Assembly (NCBI GenBank): GCA_033980235.1
Contig: CM067072.1
Location: 24,982,192 to 25,046,191, forward strand
Length of the DNA: 64,000 bases
Reading direction: 5' to 3'
Source of the DNA: Diadema setosum
Taxonomy: Eukaryota; Echinodermata; Echinoidea; Diadematoida; Diadematidae
Each line of letters opens with the position of its first letter. Position 1 is the first letter of the stretch. Below are positions 1 through 11,682 of this stretch, piece by piece. The translations under genes were made by a program, and so were the position numbers. Under the pieces are notes generated by a model. The model was not told where the DNA came from. It worked only from the letters and a program-made list of their open reading frames with translations, and ran no database searches.

Positions 1-270
1 ACCTAATTTCAGGTTTCTAACATTTTTTGGTGAGATAACGAGAAATATTTCCTATGAAATATGAAAGAGCATGTAATTCCATGAGGAATTCAACGTTTTA
101 GAGATGATGAAAGTTGGTTTTGAAATAGCTGAGATATCCAAAACAGAGCGATTCTAATAAGTGTGGGACTCACTTTATTACGATCGCTTTGTTTTACTTT
201 GTTTTTGGATGTTTCAGTCCTTCAAAACCCTATTTTCATCAAATAAACTTTGAATTCCTCTTAAAAAAAC
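1..270. repeat. Foldback (palindromic) repeat, cut by the left window edge
   Basis: The two halves of this stretch are imperfect reverse complements around a centre near 165. For example, GAGGAATTCAACGTTT near 82 pairs with AAACTTTGAATTCCTC near 246, and the centre has GTGTGGGACTCAC. A second, direct-orientation copy starts at 63,768 and runs off the right edge. It has no coding capacity, so it is probably a non-autonomous foldback or MITE family. True ends are not visible. Confidence 0.6.
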
Positions 271-299
271 TTAATTATATATTATCAGTGCCATGTACA

Positions 300-1308
300 T
301 TTTGTTGTGAAAATAATCGTGGTCGTTGAGCATCGCAAACAAACCAATACTTTGAAAAACCCAAAACACATTACACTGATCAAGCATGATGACAGATTAT
401 AGAGGCTCACATATTCCAGTAATGTAGCAATGTATTGCCACAACGATACCACGCGCTTAAAAAGTTCACCTGTGTAGAATTTATGCGTGCTTTCTTCTTT
501 TGTTCTGCTTCCACAAGCACCCAATCTGTCATGCATTCTTATGTGAAGCTGCTATCCTTGTTCACTGTGATTTGTTATGAATTTTGAAAACAATCTCATT
601 CCTCGTACCAATCACTATGACCCCGTTTACAGTGCGAGGCTCGGCCGCGGCTCGGCCGCGGCCGAGTCCAGCCCCGCTTCAGTGTAAACGCGCAAAAGGC
701 CAAATGCGAGGCCAAAATTGGCCTCGCATTTGGCCTCGCTCTGGAGGTGGTCTCGGCCGCGGCCGAGCCGCGGCCGAGCCCGGCCTTTTCTTGGTGTAAA
801 CGCAAACTGGGCCAAATGCGCGGCCAATTGCGCGGCCAGTTTTAGTCTGGCTTCCAAACCCTCTGCCTGTATCTTTCGCTGTTCAGGATATTAACCCCCT
901 CAACGTCGAAAACTAGTATAGTTTAAGGTGGTTTTGTCCTGCAAAGGATTTTTTCCTTCGGCAAAGGCCTTTGCCCGAACGGCCACTTCGTCGCCACGGA
1001 ATTCAGTTGGCAAAGGGTCTGAAAACCAGACAATACCAAATTGCCTTAGTTTACAAGCAGAGCGCCACTACGACCAAATAATGAAAGGTTTGAATCGAAA
1101 GCGCGGCCGAGCCCAGCAGTGTAAACAGACAAAATTGCGAGGCTCGGCCGCGCAATTGAGGCCGGTCTCGGCCTCGGCCGAGCCACGGCCGAGCCCGGCC
1201 CCGCACTGTAAACGGGGTCTTAATATTCTATAGCTTTGTACCCAGTATAACAAATTTATAGATGTTCAAATGTACAAGCCTGAAAGTCATCCGGAGGTCT
1301 CCTTTAAG
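300..1308. repeat. Older dispersed repeat, interrupted by the 619-1219 element
   Basis: Positions 310-618 plus 1220-1308 match, in reverse complement, one uninterrupted block at about 44,040-44,400. Shared landmarks are TTTTGGGTTTTTCAAAGTATTGG (read on the - strand), GAGGCTCACATA, AAGTTCACCTGTG, TTGTACCCAGTAT and CATCCGGAGGTCTCC. The other copy lacks the GC-rich segment, so this copy was split by insertion. No protein is encoded. Confidence 0.7.
619..1219. mobile_element. GC-rich MITE-like element with terminal inverted repeats
   Basis: It begins GACCCCGTTTACAGTGCG and ends CGCACTGTAAACGGGGTC, an 18-bp perfect terminal inverted repeat. Subterminal regions are built of GGCCGCGGCCGAG-type palindromes and GGCCAAATGCG/CGCATTTGGCC inverted motifs, far richer in GC than the surroundings. 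The internal part (about 860-1,090) is ordinary AT-richer sequence with no transposase. Short open frames here are by-products of the GC-rich palindromes. The flanks read CACTAT and TTAATATT; a target duplication is not clear beyond a possible TA-type one. Confidence 0.7.
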
Positions 1309-1309
1309 G

Positions 1310-4300
1310 TTTGTACATATCAAGTCGGATGATGGCCTATGTTCTTCATTTCGAAGTTTTGTTAATCCGAAAATGAAATGAGGTTCTTTATTCCATGCAC
1401 ATACAATATTGCGCTATGATAACAAATACAATTAAAAAAAATTGTATATATAAAACACAAAAACTGCGAAAATATTCTTTGATTGCATATCGATGCACAT
1501 GAATGTCTAAAACAGACAGATCTGATCGAGTTAGAACTATGTAAATTGAATTTAATCGAGATTAACTGAATTTTTACTCAAATTCCTCAAAAGGCCTACC
1601 ATCCTCAAAAAATCCCACCTAAATAATGTTCCTTCTCTCCCTAGTCCTCCCCCATTTCTGCATCCCCCCCCCCCACCCACGGTTGGGATGGACGATAATG
1701 TTGGCAGTAGCATTCTTCAACCGTGCCTGTAATAGGTACCAGATATTCTCCTCTTTATATAAGATATCAGAAAGAAATTCATTTGTACATAGAAAGGAAG
1801 AGTGTTTCTGACTTTTTTTTTTTGTTCTTCTAATTTATCTTCCATAATTCTGATTAATTTCAATATAGATAGGGATGTTTTTCCTCTACTTGTAGATATG
1901 AAATACTTTTCAAGGATAATAAACAACTGACTGATTATTTCCTTTATTTGATTCCTTCATGCCAAAAATAATGTCTTTCCAAGTACAGTGATACGAATCA
2001 CCATAAGCAATGATCGCTCTGCTTTCTTTCTTTTTTTTTTTTTGCAAAACGTCCATTATGTTTAATCTTCTTTTCTGCAGAATGAACAGAAACAGGCATC
2101 AAACAAATACGATAAAAATGATTAATATATTATATTTCCATGTAGCAATTTGAATTCAAATTCTCGTTAACGACTCTATACATGATTGTCTTAATATGAA
2201 AGAAAAACCTTTCATATCTTCATTAACAAAATCATATTTTCCCTATAATCCTTTCAAAGATTCCCCCTACTTTTCCCTATTTGTAAGAAGTTGTGAATAA
2301 GTCTGTTTTAAACCGCTAATCATACTTATCTGAACCGACTTTCTTACCGAAATAAAATTATTTTCTTTGACATTTTTGTCTTCCTCCATTGCATTTCTTT
2401 TCAACCAGCGAAATGTACTATAAATTCCATTGAGCATATCCACTTCAATGTCTCTAATTGTCTCTAATCCCCATATATATATATATATATATATATATCC
2501 TTTGCTTATTTTCAAAATGTATTGAAATTTGTAAATGTTTCTCTTACGCATATCATCATAGAATACGATTTTCCGTTAAAACTTAACGAACTTGATCTTT
2601 AAGTTTAAAGTTTATTTCCTCTGTACAATTTCCTTTATACACATTTTCTGATAAGTTTCGTATATCTGTCCAAACTTCCAACAAATCAATATGAACTTGT
2701 GTTACTTTTTATGGAGCATGAAATGTGAAAATATAAGTATCAGCTTAACTATTTTTGGAAAAAATAAGCACTAAATGTTTTTATTCTATTTCGTCATAAT
2801 GAAATCAAGTAATATTTATACAATTTTTATCCACATAATTTCATCATTTGTGCTTTAAGAATCGGATTGAATTATCTTTTTGTAACCCTCTCTGCTTATG
2901 ATTTTAAAACATATTAGTTTTGTTTATTTTCGTTTTTGCCTCTATGAAAAGAAGATGGTGAAATTCAAGTAATTATCTAGAAACTCTTAAACCTATCTCG
3001 GAGCCGTGTATAAGTTGTACCAAATATCAACTTTAGAGAAAAAAAGCCAACCGAAGAAAGTGCACTGTTACCTCCTTTAAAGCCAAATACGTTTGTTTCA
3101 ATTAACTTCGTGTTGTTGTTTTTTTAATCTCCGAATTTCTTTATAATATATTTTCTTTAATATCTTCATTTAGAACACACAAAAAAAAAAACACAACAAA
3201 TATGCATAGAATGTTAAACATTTTACCATGTGGCCTATCAATGATTTATTTATGTCTTTGTCGCTAATTTGCCCGTAAACATGATATTCTAGTTTTATTT
3301 TTATTTATCATAGGTCCAGAATTTTTTTTTAATGCACAAATGCAATCATGACTTTAAAAAAAAATATATCATTTTGAACTAATGAAATCAAGTCATTCTC
3401 ATCAATTAATAAGATTTGCTTGATTTCATTACCACCAAAGTGTATTCCTTGAACTGAATCATCATTGCGGATTTGTAAGCTGTGATTTCAGAAAATAAAA
3501 TAAAGAAATAAGGAGAAAGAAGATCTTCCTGCCTAAACTATTCTTTTTACTTAATATCGAGTATCACAACCTAAGAGAAGATTATGCAAATTCTATCTAT
3601 CTTACGCACTGCCTCCTCAGTATTCCTGGTCTTTATGAACCTACTTGATCTTCCAAAATAACAGTATTCAATAATTCTTTAACCATTTTTGCTGATATTT
3701 TTGCAAATATCTAATAATCAGCAATCATTAAAAATTCAGGTCAGTAAATCTCTAATAACGATTTTTTTCATCCTTCAAACTTACAGTAATTACAACTTTT
3801 GTCTTAAATTGTGATAATCTCTTTATGTATAGGCTTTGTTTTTAGCTTCAACAACTATTTTTCCAAACATCGACCAAAATGTATCATAAAATTCAACTGT
3901 GAGCCTATCATTCCCTGGTGATTTGTTTAATTTCAATTATTTCGTAATACTCAATAACATTCACTATACTTATACGTCACAACAATATTCCTTGAATTTA
4001 ACAGTTAATCTTAGCAAATAATGAAAAGAAATGCATTATAATTACAATTGTAATGAGTTTATATTTTACTTTATAATTGAGCGTATTTGTTCTTTTTTGT
4101 TCATTTTCTGCTCACAAGTGCTTATATAGGTTTGCAACTTTTGATCGGTTGTACAGTGAGATGTCATTTTTCTAATCATTTTGCAGAAATTTGTTGGGAT
4201 TCTCACGTTGCTTTGTAAAAATTGATTGCAAAAATCGATTTAGTCATTGGTTTTCATTATTTTGATTGAAATGATAAATCCATATTGTATTATATCTATC

Positions 4301-4830
4301 ACGATTTAGATATCTATTCCCGACTGATTTAATATGATCTAACATGGACAACTTGTGCTGTGAAATTCCTCGGATATAAAAAGAAAGTGAAAAAAAATAT
4401 TGAGACAAAAGGTTGGAAAAAGTGGAGCAAATATGCACTTACACACAGCCACACAAATTTGACATGTACACAATATGAACATGATTCTCATGCAAGTACG
4501 GATACATGCTTAGCTCAGGGACATTTAGATCCACGTAAAGACATTTAAAACACCTGTTGTAGTTAGTACAACAACACACATCAGGCACGAGTTCCTGCTC
4601 ATCTGAAGTACCCTCTGTCAAGCAGAAGGTTAACTGTTATGAAAACTATTGTCAGGGAAATAATTGACAAGGTGACCTATGTATTTTTTTTAACAGTCTT
4701 CATACTCTGGCGTGGGTTGTGTTTGTTTATTAATAGCATGTACATGTATACATACATACCCAGATAGGTAAGATAATAAAGATACATGTATATACAAATA
4801 ACATAAATGTATAGGAGTGCACCGGCGTAT
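1310..4830. other. Noncoding AT-rich stretch
   Basis: I see no gene. It is AT-rich with homopolymer runs and a short (TA)n tract at about 2,474-2,499. Frames are short and have no recognisable protein. Confidence 0.6.
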
Positions 4831-4856
4831 GTGTGTGTGTGTGTGTGTGTGTATGC
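4831..4856. repeat. (GT)n microsatellite
   Basis: A short uninterrupted GT run is visible directly in the sequence. Confidence 0.85.
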
Positions 4857-4957
4857 TCAAGCAATCCCAAAACATTTGGAAATTTATATTGGTGCAAATT
4901 TAAATTTGAAATGATATGCCTTGGGCAATGCAGTTCTTAATAGGGTCATCCTACGAG

Positions 4958-5262
4958 ACCGACACCCACGAGTCACACTGCCCACGAGTTCGACATTGAA
5001 AAAGGTCCATGTGTCATATAGCCCACGAGTCATCCAACCCATGAGTTCGACACTAGGCATATAAGACCCATACCACGAGTTCGACACCAGGTAATAACAG
5101 CCCAAGGAGTTCGACATTACAAAAGGGGTCTTAATGTGTCGGTCTCGTGGGCCTTGTTTGCTTTGTGTCGAACTCATGGGCTGTATGACTCGTGGGCTGT
5201 ATTGATTAATGGGCTGTATGAGTCCTGGGCTGTGTAAGTCGTGGGTGTCAATCTCGTGACGT
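4958..5262. repeat. Inverted array of a CCCACGAGT / ACTCGTGGG motif
   Basis: The left half (to about 5,120) has about six irregularly spaced units of CCCACGAGT, mostly extended with TCGACA. The right half (from about 5,135) has about six reverse-complement units such as TGTCGAACTCATGGGCTG and ACTCGTGGGCTG. Spacing is roughly 17-35 bp. The array is symmetrical about AAAAGGGGTCTTAATG. The open frame that runs through it on the - strand is a repeat artefact. Confidence 0.7.
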
Positions 5263-5289
5263 GCACCCGTTCCTAACGGGGCATACTTT

Positions 5290-6060
5290 AAGTCTGACAG
5301 ACAAATCTTACAATATGTAAAACTATAGAAACAGCCGAGTGTCGGTATTCTGACGGTGGGTCATGCATGCAACCGCAGTATGTCATTCTTATCGACCATA
5401 GGTAATCGACAGATTGTCTGCTAAATATAGCTGGATCAATGTAATCCATTTATACCGCAGGCCAGTATCATCACCAGCAAACCAGCTCAGTGATTGACGT
5501 ACAGACATTGACACGCTCGTATCTTATCGGTCGAGCAGCATTTCGGCAGCGATTGATCGCAACCCGAACAATGGGCGAGACCCATTTTCAATGACTTGAT
5601 CAGTTTTCAGTTCAAACATCAGCTGTGTTTGACTAGATAAGGACAGAGAGAAAGATCGAGAAGGAGAGAAAGAGACAGATCATTGTGTGAATAGATGAAC
5701 TTTGCGTTTTGTGGCTGTTGATGGATTCCTGGTAAACTTCAGATTCTTTTTTTTTTTCTCCTTCAAATCTGATCTAGTTATTCCATTATAACACCTGTGT
5801 TATTTTCATCGGTGGCTTTGCCTGTGTAATCATGATAACAGATACACACACATACACACACGCACGCCTAGTTGACTCAAATAATATTGTTAAAATGGTA
5901 TTCAAAAGACAGGGGGAAAAAGAAATCGGTGAAACAGAAATGATATTGTTCTCACTAGCAGCCTATCTTTTCCCGTACCTCTCCGATTCAACAATGTCAG
6001 CACTTCATTCTTTATGTTTTCATAGACATTTGTTGAAGAAATTGAATTCACGACACCTGC
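5290..6060. other. Noncoding stretch
   Basis: No gene is recognised. It contains a purine-rich AGAGAGAAAGATCGAGAAGG segment near 5,645-5,680 and a T-run near 5,747. Confidence 0.55.
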
Positions 6061-6067
6061 ATATTGG

Positions 6068-6073
6068 GTGTGT

Positions 6074-6150
<77 letters not shown>
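6068..6150. repeat. Compound (GTT)n(GT)n microsatellite
   Basis: About 50 bp of GTT repeats pass directly into a (GT)n run. Poly-Val/Cys and poly-Asn frames here are artefacts. Confidence 0.9.
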
Positions 6151-6151
<1 letters not shown>

Positions 6152-6288
6152 TCATCGTAATTTTAATGATTGCAACTTCATGTGCATATTCCGAACTTTG
6201 TGGATCAGCAGAATCATATTTTACGGAACTTGTGAACAACAGCTGAAGACCAAACACACATGATTGATAATACGTCAATGATACAATG

Positions 6289-6297
6289 TTGTGTGCG

Positions 6298-6336
<39 letters not shown>

Positions 6337-6345
6337 GGGGGGGGA
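6289..6345. repeat. (GT)n microsatellite followed by a G tract
   Basis: A GT run with one GC interruption is followed immediately by a run of about nine G. Confidence 0.9.
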
Positions 6346-6839
6346 GGGGTGCCTTCCCCCTAACAATTCTCAAAACACTTTGTAGCATAGTATCTTTTGA
6401 AATAGAATGACAAACACATTACGAGTTGACCCAGGTTTCACAGACACTTCGAGAACTCGAAAATTTAATTTCTTATGACTTTACTTTTGCCGAATTCGCG
6501 AGATACAATATCTCAAAAACAGTGGTAATTCAAATCGTTTTGCTGGTATCACAACGACAACGGATACTACACACGTAAAACCCATTAATCTATCTACATA
6601 TCCTGCTTCTCAACTTTGTCAACTTGCAATATTATTAACTTTACCGGCGTCTTCAAACACTATTTAAAGGGGGATGAAACCCATACAACCCTTTTCCCAT
6701 TTCTTTTAAGGAAGAAGGATAAGCACTTGGCTTGCCTCTCTCAGAAGGCCGGGTAAATAATGTTACCTTCAACATATATCAGAAAAAAGAAGAATGAATA
6801 TGTACTTTTTATGAAATATGAAATTTTGTGGAATTTTCT

Positions 6840-7390
6840 TTCGTTATATTTTTTTTGTATTTGTATGTTTTATTGATTTTCTTGATTACAAACAATACAA
6901 ATTACACAATAATTACGAACATATTGAACAAAAAATAAAAATGAAAATAAGATCATCAATAAGACATAAAAACGCAGTATCATTTTGATCAATACACAAC
7001 TTATTGTGGTAGTCACCAGTATAACATCTTGAAGGTTCTACCCTAATAAATACAGTCTATGTTAAACATCTACTGGGTTTTACAACTCAAATTTCCATTT
7101 CTTAAAGTGGAGATGAAGTTTACCTCGTTTCTTAGCCACATAATACTCTGTTTCTTTCTTAATTTTCAAGTGTAACTTAAAAAATTCAAAATTGGGTCTA
7201 ATGTTTTTAAATCTACATATATAAATGAAATATTTTAACGACAAAAACAAAAAGGATAAGAATTTATCTGAAGAAACTCCAAACATTTTCTTGAAATTAT
7301 CCAGACTAAAATCACTATCATGTTTTAAAATTATTTGCAACAAATCATTCCATAAAGGCATAACTACATTACACTCTTCTTTATATTCTT
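6840..7390 (-). mobile_element. LINE (non-LTR retrotransposon) 3' remnant
   Basis: On the - strand, 7,361-7,080 reads as the extreme C-terminus of a LINE ORF2. A hydrophobic segment with Lys/Tyr/Arg (KYFIYICRFKN) is followed by a charged tail with E-Y-Y-V-A-K-K-R-G-K and ending near KKWKFEL, which is typical of the end of Tx1/L1-like ORF2 proteins. The reverse transcriptase and endonuclease regions are missing. AT-rich sequence down to about 6,840 may be its 3' UTR. It is a dead, 5'-truncated copy; clade assignment is inference from memory of the family. Confidence 0.55.
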
Positions 7391-7619
7391 AATTTTGATG
7401 TAAATGTGTGAAATCATTGTCGTGTGACGCCATTGTCATTGTCGTAGTCTTCTTACCCAGCGATGGCTGCACCACAACTTTACAAACTCACGACTTTTGA
7501 TTATCCGATTTTCCTCAAATTTCACAGAGGTGTGTCAACTACTATGTTTGGCATTTACTTCATCGATATATATATAAATATATGGGTTACCCTCCCCCCC
7601 CCCTCTTTTTGATATACTC

Positions 7620-7620
<1 letters not shown>

Positions 7621-7703
<83 letters not shown>
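7621..7703. repeat. Compound (TA)n(TG)n microsatellite
   Basis: Roughly 40 bp of TA repeats pass straight into roughly 43 bp of TG repeats. Confidence 0.9.
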
Positions 7704-7705
<2 letters not shown>

Positions 7706-7773
7706 ACAAATGTGAATCTACTATTCTACACAGGCGGTAGAGATATAATTTGGTTTGAATATTTCATAAGGCC

Positions 7774-8072
7774 GAGTGACAATGGTTTTCAGTTAAATTG
7801 TCATTGCCGTTCATCCCTCCTGTGCTGACGAACGTAACAATTCTATCGAAGGATTAAGATAAAACTTTTACGAATCTAAACTATTGTGACATTTTCCTCT
7901 GTTGCCTGCAAACCATTCACAAGTTGAGTGACAATGGTTTTCAGTTCAATTGTCATTGCCGTTATCCATCCTGTGCTGACGAACGTAACAATTCTATCAA
8001 AGGATTAAGATAAATTTTTACGAATTTAAACTTTTGTGACATTTCTCTCTGTTCCCTGCGCACCCATTAATC
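7774..8072. repeat. Direct tandem duplication, 152-bp period
   Basis: GAGTGACAATGGTTTTCAGT occurs at 7,774 and again at 7,926. The sequence after each is nearly the same for the full unit, including CTGTGCTGACGAACGTAACA and the end TGTGACATTT(T)C. The copies differ by scattered substitutions and small indels, so the duplication is not very recent. Confidence 0.85.
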
Positions 8073-8279
8073 AGGTTATTGTACTAACATTAGTGCATGA
8101 TTTAATTGTGTTGATGCACAATGATAACATGTTATGTAGGGCATTTTTACTGCAGCTGAACTTTGAATCGTATGTTTTATTGTGCCATCGTTCATGCACA
8201 CAATAATGTCATATGTGAACTTTGCTCGTTGTGTGTACACACACCGATCACAAACACATACACACACACACATTCTTAA

Positions 8280-9930
8280 AAGCATCGGGGTTTTAGATAC
8301 AGTTGGTTTACAAGCAATGGCATAACATGTATTTTAAGCATACAATATCTAAGGTTGTTGCTGACATAGTGTTCTAATAATTGCATCACAAACAACGTTG
8401 CATATGTCACTCCTATCATGATCGGATTTTCTTTTTTAATTTACCGAAAAAGTGGAGATTTGTGAAGGTATGATATCATCAGCTCATCTGATTTGCACGT
8501 ATAGTTGCGGCCGAAATAATTTTGTCCTAATTAAGTAAAGCTGCTCCTATTCCGTTTTGGCTAGTTTCACTTTACTAATATCAACTTTAAAATTAAGTGG
8601 CATGTTGCTTTAAAAGAGTGTACAATGTTATCAGTGCCTTAATCTGAGTTGACAAAGAATTGTGTAATAACAGAGGTTATGAGGAGTTGTTTTTTCCGAC
8701 CGTGCAAACTTGTACTTTTTTCCCCCGAACTTGCAAATTCTTGAGAAAAACAACCAACATTTCCTACCCAATCTTTATTTCCTGACCTCTTGTCCGATAT
8801 CAAGGGTTATTACCTTGGTGAATTCATCGAAAGGACTATGTGTCTTAATAGGAAATGGTAAATTATTCGCTCATGTTCTGTTTTTTTTTTGTTCCATTTT
8901 TCTTTTTCTTTCGTTTTCATTTTCTTCATCAGTAATCGTTTTCCCAAGGTTTGTGAGTGCAAGTGAGCGATTGCTTCACATTATCTTGAATTCTTGGAAA
9001 ATGACTTCTGAGCCCTTCTGAATACTATGTTTCGACTTTTATCTATTTGTCTTTGATTTTAATCTTAAATTCTACATTCAGGCAGTGATTACGTTTTACA
9101 AGTAATATTTTACTGCATTTTAGTATGTAACTTCGTATGGGTTTTTTTTTTTTTTTTGTGTGTGTGTTGTTCTAATGCAGAACCCCTGTGAAAATTATTT
9201 CTTAAACTGAAAGGGTTACCCTGTGAAAATAGAACGGAATAATTAAGAATAAATAAATTCTCATCTGTCAGTTTTTTGCACATAAATTTAATATTTCTTT
9301 TCTATATCAACAATCGGATAAGTAATGCCCTCATCTCCCAAAGTAATTCGCAAAATCTACAAGCTATGCTTCTCTTGTGAATTCCTCTTTTCCTTATAGA
9401 GTTAAAAAATGAAATTGCATTTGCTCACTTGTTCATTTATATAAAACAAAGATTTTATTATCATAAATGTATCCATGTTTTGTTGAAGCTTATGTGATCC
9501 AAAGTTTCTTAAAATATCATGTACTCATATAAGCGTTATGCATATTGCTTTGTATTACTTTATGTGGAAATAAGATCCTCTGAATTTGAGTTTGAAGTGT
9601 AGTATGCCGGTAGAGAATTAATTTGCAATAGATGAAAGGTGGAAGGTGTTCATGTGTAGTCTTCACATGTGAGGGTTAATATGGCTAAATGACCAGTGGT
9701 TAAATGAGCAGTGGTTAACCATTCATTTTTACATTCCTCGACACACTGATGTGCAGATGTAAATCAAGCTATCTCATACAGATGAGCCCCCATACGGTTG
9801 TTAATTATTTCTCATAGGACACAAAAGCAAAACGTACCATGTCATTGCGTTTATATAGAAACGCCTTATTTTGGGTCGCGATCAGGATCACGAGCCAAAA
9901 TTCGGAAATTGTTAAATAGACAGTGGTTAT
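8280..9930. other. Noncoding stretch
   Basis: Nothing recognisable as a gene or element was found. It holds poly-T runs near 8,880 and 9,140 and unremarkable AT-rich sequence. Confidence 0.5.
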
Positions 9931-10217
9931 TGGGGGATGTTTCACGAAGAATTTAAGTCGAACTTAACTGGTTTCTCTCTTCAGTTTTATGTAATGTTTT
10001 CAGAATCCCCTTCAAATTGTTATAACAATTTACAGGAAAAACCCTTTGTCCCCTTACTTTATTTTTTTTTTTCAAATTAATGCCTGTATGAAACAGTCTT
10101 CAAAATTGTCATTCCTATATGAAAGTTAGAATATTATTGAAATAAGACACAGCCTACCATAATTTTAAGATGAACTTAAATTTAAGATTGACTTAGGTTC
10201 TTCGTGAAGCACCCCCA
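9931..10217. mobile_element. MITE with terminal inverted repeats
   Basis: The left end TGGGGGATGTTTCACGAAGA and the right end TTCTTCGTGAAGCACCCCCA are imperfect inverted repeats, continued inwards by AAGTCGAACTTAA and its counterpart near 10,175. It is about 287 bp with no ORF. The GGGGGTGTTTCA-type terminus resembles the 41.8-kb element and suggests a related family. Confidence 0.7.
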
Positions 10218-10384
10218 GTTCGTTAATCCGTAATAGAAATAAGGTTCGGAATTTGGAAACTCGCACGTTCTTTTTACTTTTGGATTGAAGTAGCATCTTG
10301 AGATTCCCCGTTGACGCTATAGCAATCTAGCTGCCAATCATTCCTGCAATAAGGAGAATCTTTAAGCTGTGATGGATTCTTCCT

Positions 10385-10988
10385 GTTAAAGGGGCCCTGA
10401 AATCCAAATGCATTTGTGTTGATTTATGATACCCTCAACATTACTTTTGCGGTGAAACGAATATCTAGAAACATTCCATATATTTTTAACGATTTTTTTC
10501 TTATATTTTCCTTCAGATTACTTGGGAACGCCCACAAAAAAAAAAAAAAATCCTTCCAAACCAATATTCTTGAGATGACCTCATCTGCCAATCATTGTTT
10601 AAGCACTGAAATGTTTAACAAAAGACATTGGAATGCACCTTCGTCTCGACTCATCATAACTTGCATGTTTCTGTGATATTAATGTGACTAACAAAAGACA
10701 TGGCGAGGGAACATGCAAGTTATGGGAAGGTGCATTCCAATGTCTTTTGTTAAACATTTCAGTACTTTGGCAATGATTGACAGATTAGGTCATTTCAAGA
10801 ATATTGGTTAGGAAGGATTTTTTTTTTTTTTTGTGGGCGTTCCCAAGTAATCTGAAGAAAAATAAAATAAAAAATCGTTAGAAATATGTGGAATGTTTCT
10901 AGATATTCGTTTCACCGCAAAAGTGATGTTGAGGGTATCATAAATTAACACAAATCAACATGCATTTGGATTTCAGGGCCTCTTTAAC
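10385..10988. mobile_element. Long foldback element with about 280-bp arms
   Basis: The left arm (10,385-10,669) and right arm (10,710-10,988) are nearly perfect reverse complements. They start GTTAAAGGGGCCCTGAAATCC, end GGATTTCAGGGCCTCTTTAAC, and enclose a loop of about 40 bp. A poly-A tract in the left arm is mirrored by poly-T in the right. The ends fit a TTAA target site (TTAA|AGGGGCCCTG), as for piggyBac-related MITEs. The open frame inside the left arm is incidental. Confidence 0.85.
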
Positions 10989-11682
10989 CAGAAAGCTTGA
11001 GCGAACAGATAATGCATACAGTTGAATACAGTGCACTCCCGTTATAACGAGCATGGTTAAAACGAAATGATCGTTTCGACGAAGTAAAGATTCAGGCCAA
11101 AAGATTATGATCTAGATATAAACACAGGTAATTTTATATGTACCGGGTACTTAATTAAAAAAAAAAATGATACAACGAAAGGAAACAGCCGGGCCCGAAG
11201 AATAAGTGATAACGGGAGTGCGCTGTAATTCAAAGTTTGGTTTTGATTGAGTTTTTCTTGACGTAAAAACACCGAAAAAAAAAAAGATTTGGTGACAATA
11301 CGTGGATGATAATTAAAGGTCAGTAGATTTTATAATTAAATGCTCTCTCAGTGTATTGGAATGTACGCATGATTCCAGTACAACGAACTTACCAGTACAA
11401 TTGTAATGCTCTGTCATTGTTTCCATAGAGCTTGTCAGGCAGAGCGAATTCTACAGACATTCATTTAGCATGATGTGCAATGCTGAACTTGGTCAGATGT
11501 TTTATAACAACAAATGGCTGGGCAAATTTTAACGAATATCAATCGAAAGGGGCTTTGTTGCTGTCGTTGATGTACTGGGGCTTTGTTGCTGTTGTTGATA
11601 TACTGTTAAGTAGCTTCCGTTCGAACCCAGACGGTATCATTGAGCTTCTTTCTATATTCCTCTCTCCCTCTCTTTCTCTCAG
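10989..11682. other. Upstream flank / presumed intron of the activin-like gene
   Basis: No coding exon is recognised. From about 11,646 a pyrimidine-rich tract leads into the CTCTCAG splice acceptor at 11,682. Confidence 0.55.

Noticed and set aside
584..1253. Several Arg/Ala/Pro-rich frames on both strands
   Set aside because: They are by-products of GGCCGCGGCCGAG palindromes of the MITE.
4958..5262. CRISPR array
   Set aside because: Repeat words are short, irregularly spaced and inverted halfway, and the genome is animal.
5832..6278. Poly-Val/Cys and poly-Asn frames
   Set aside because: Translation of (GTT)n(GT)n microsatellite.
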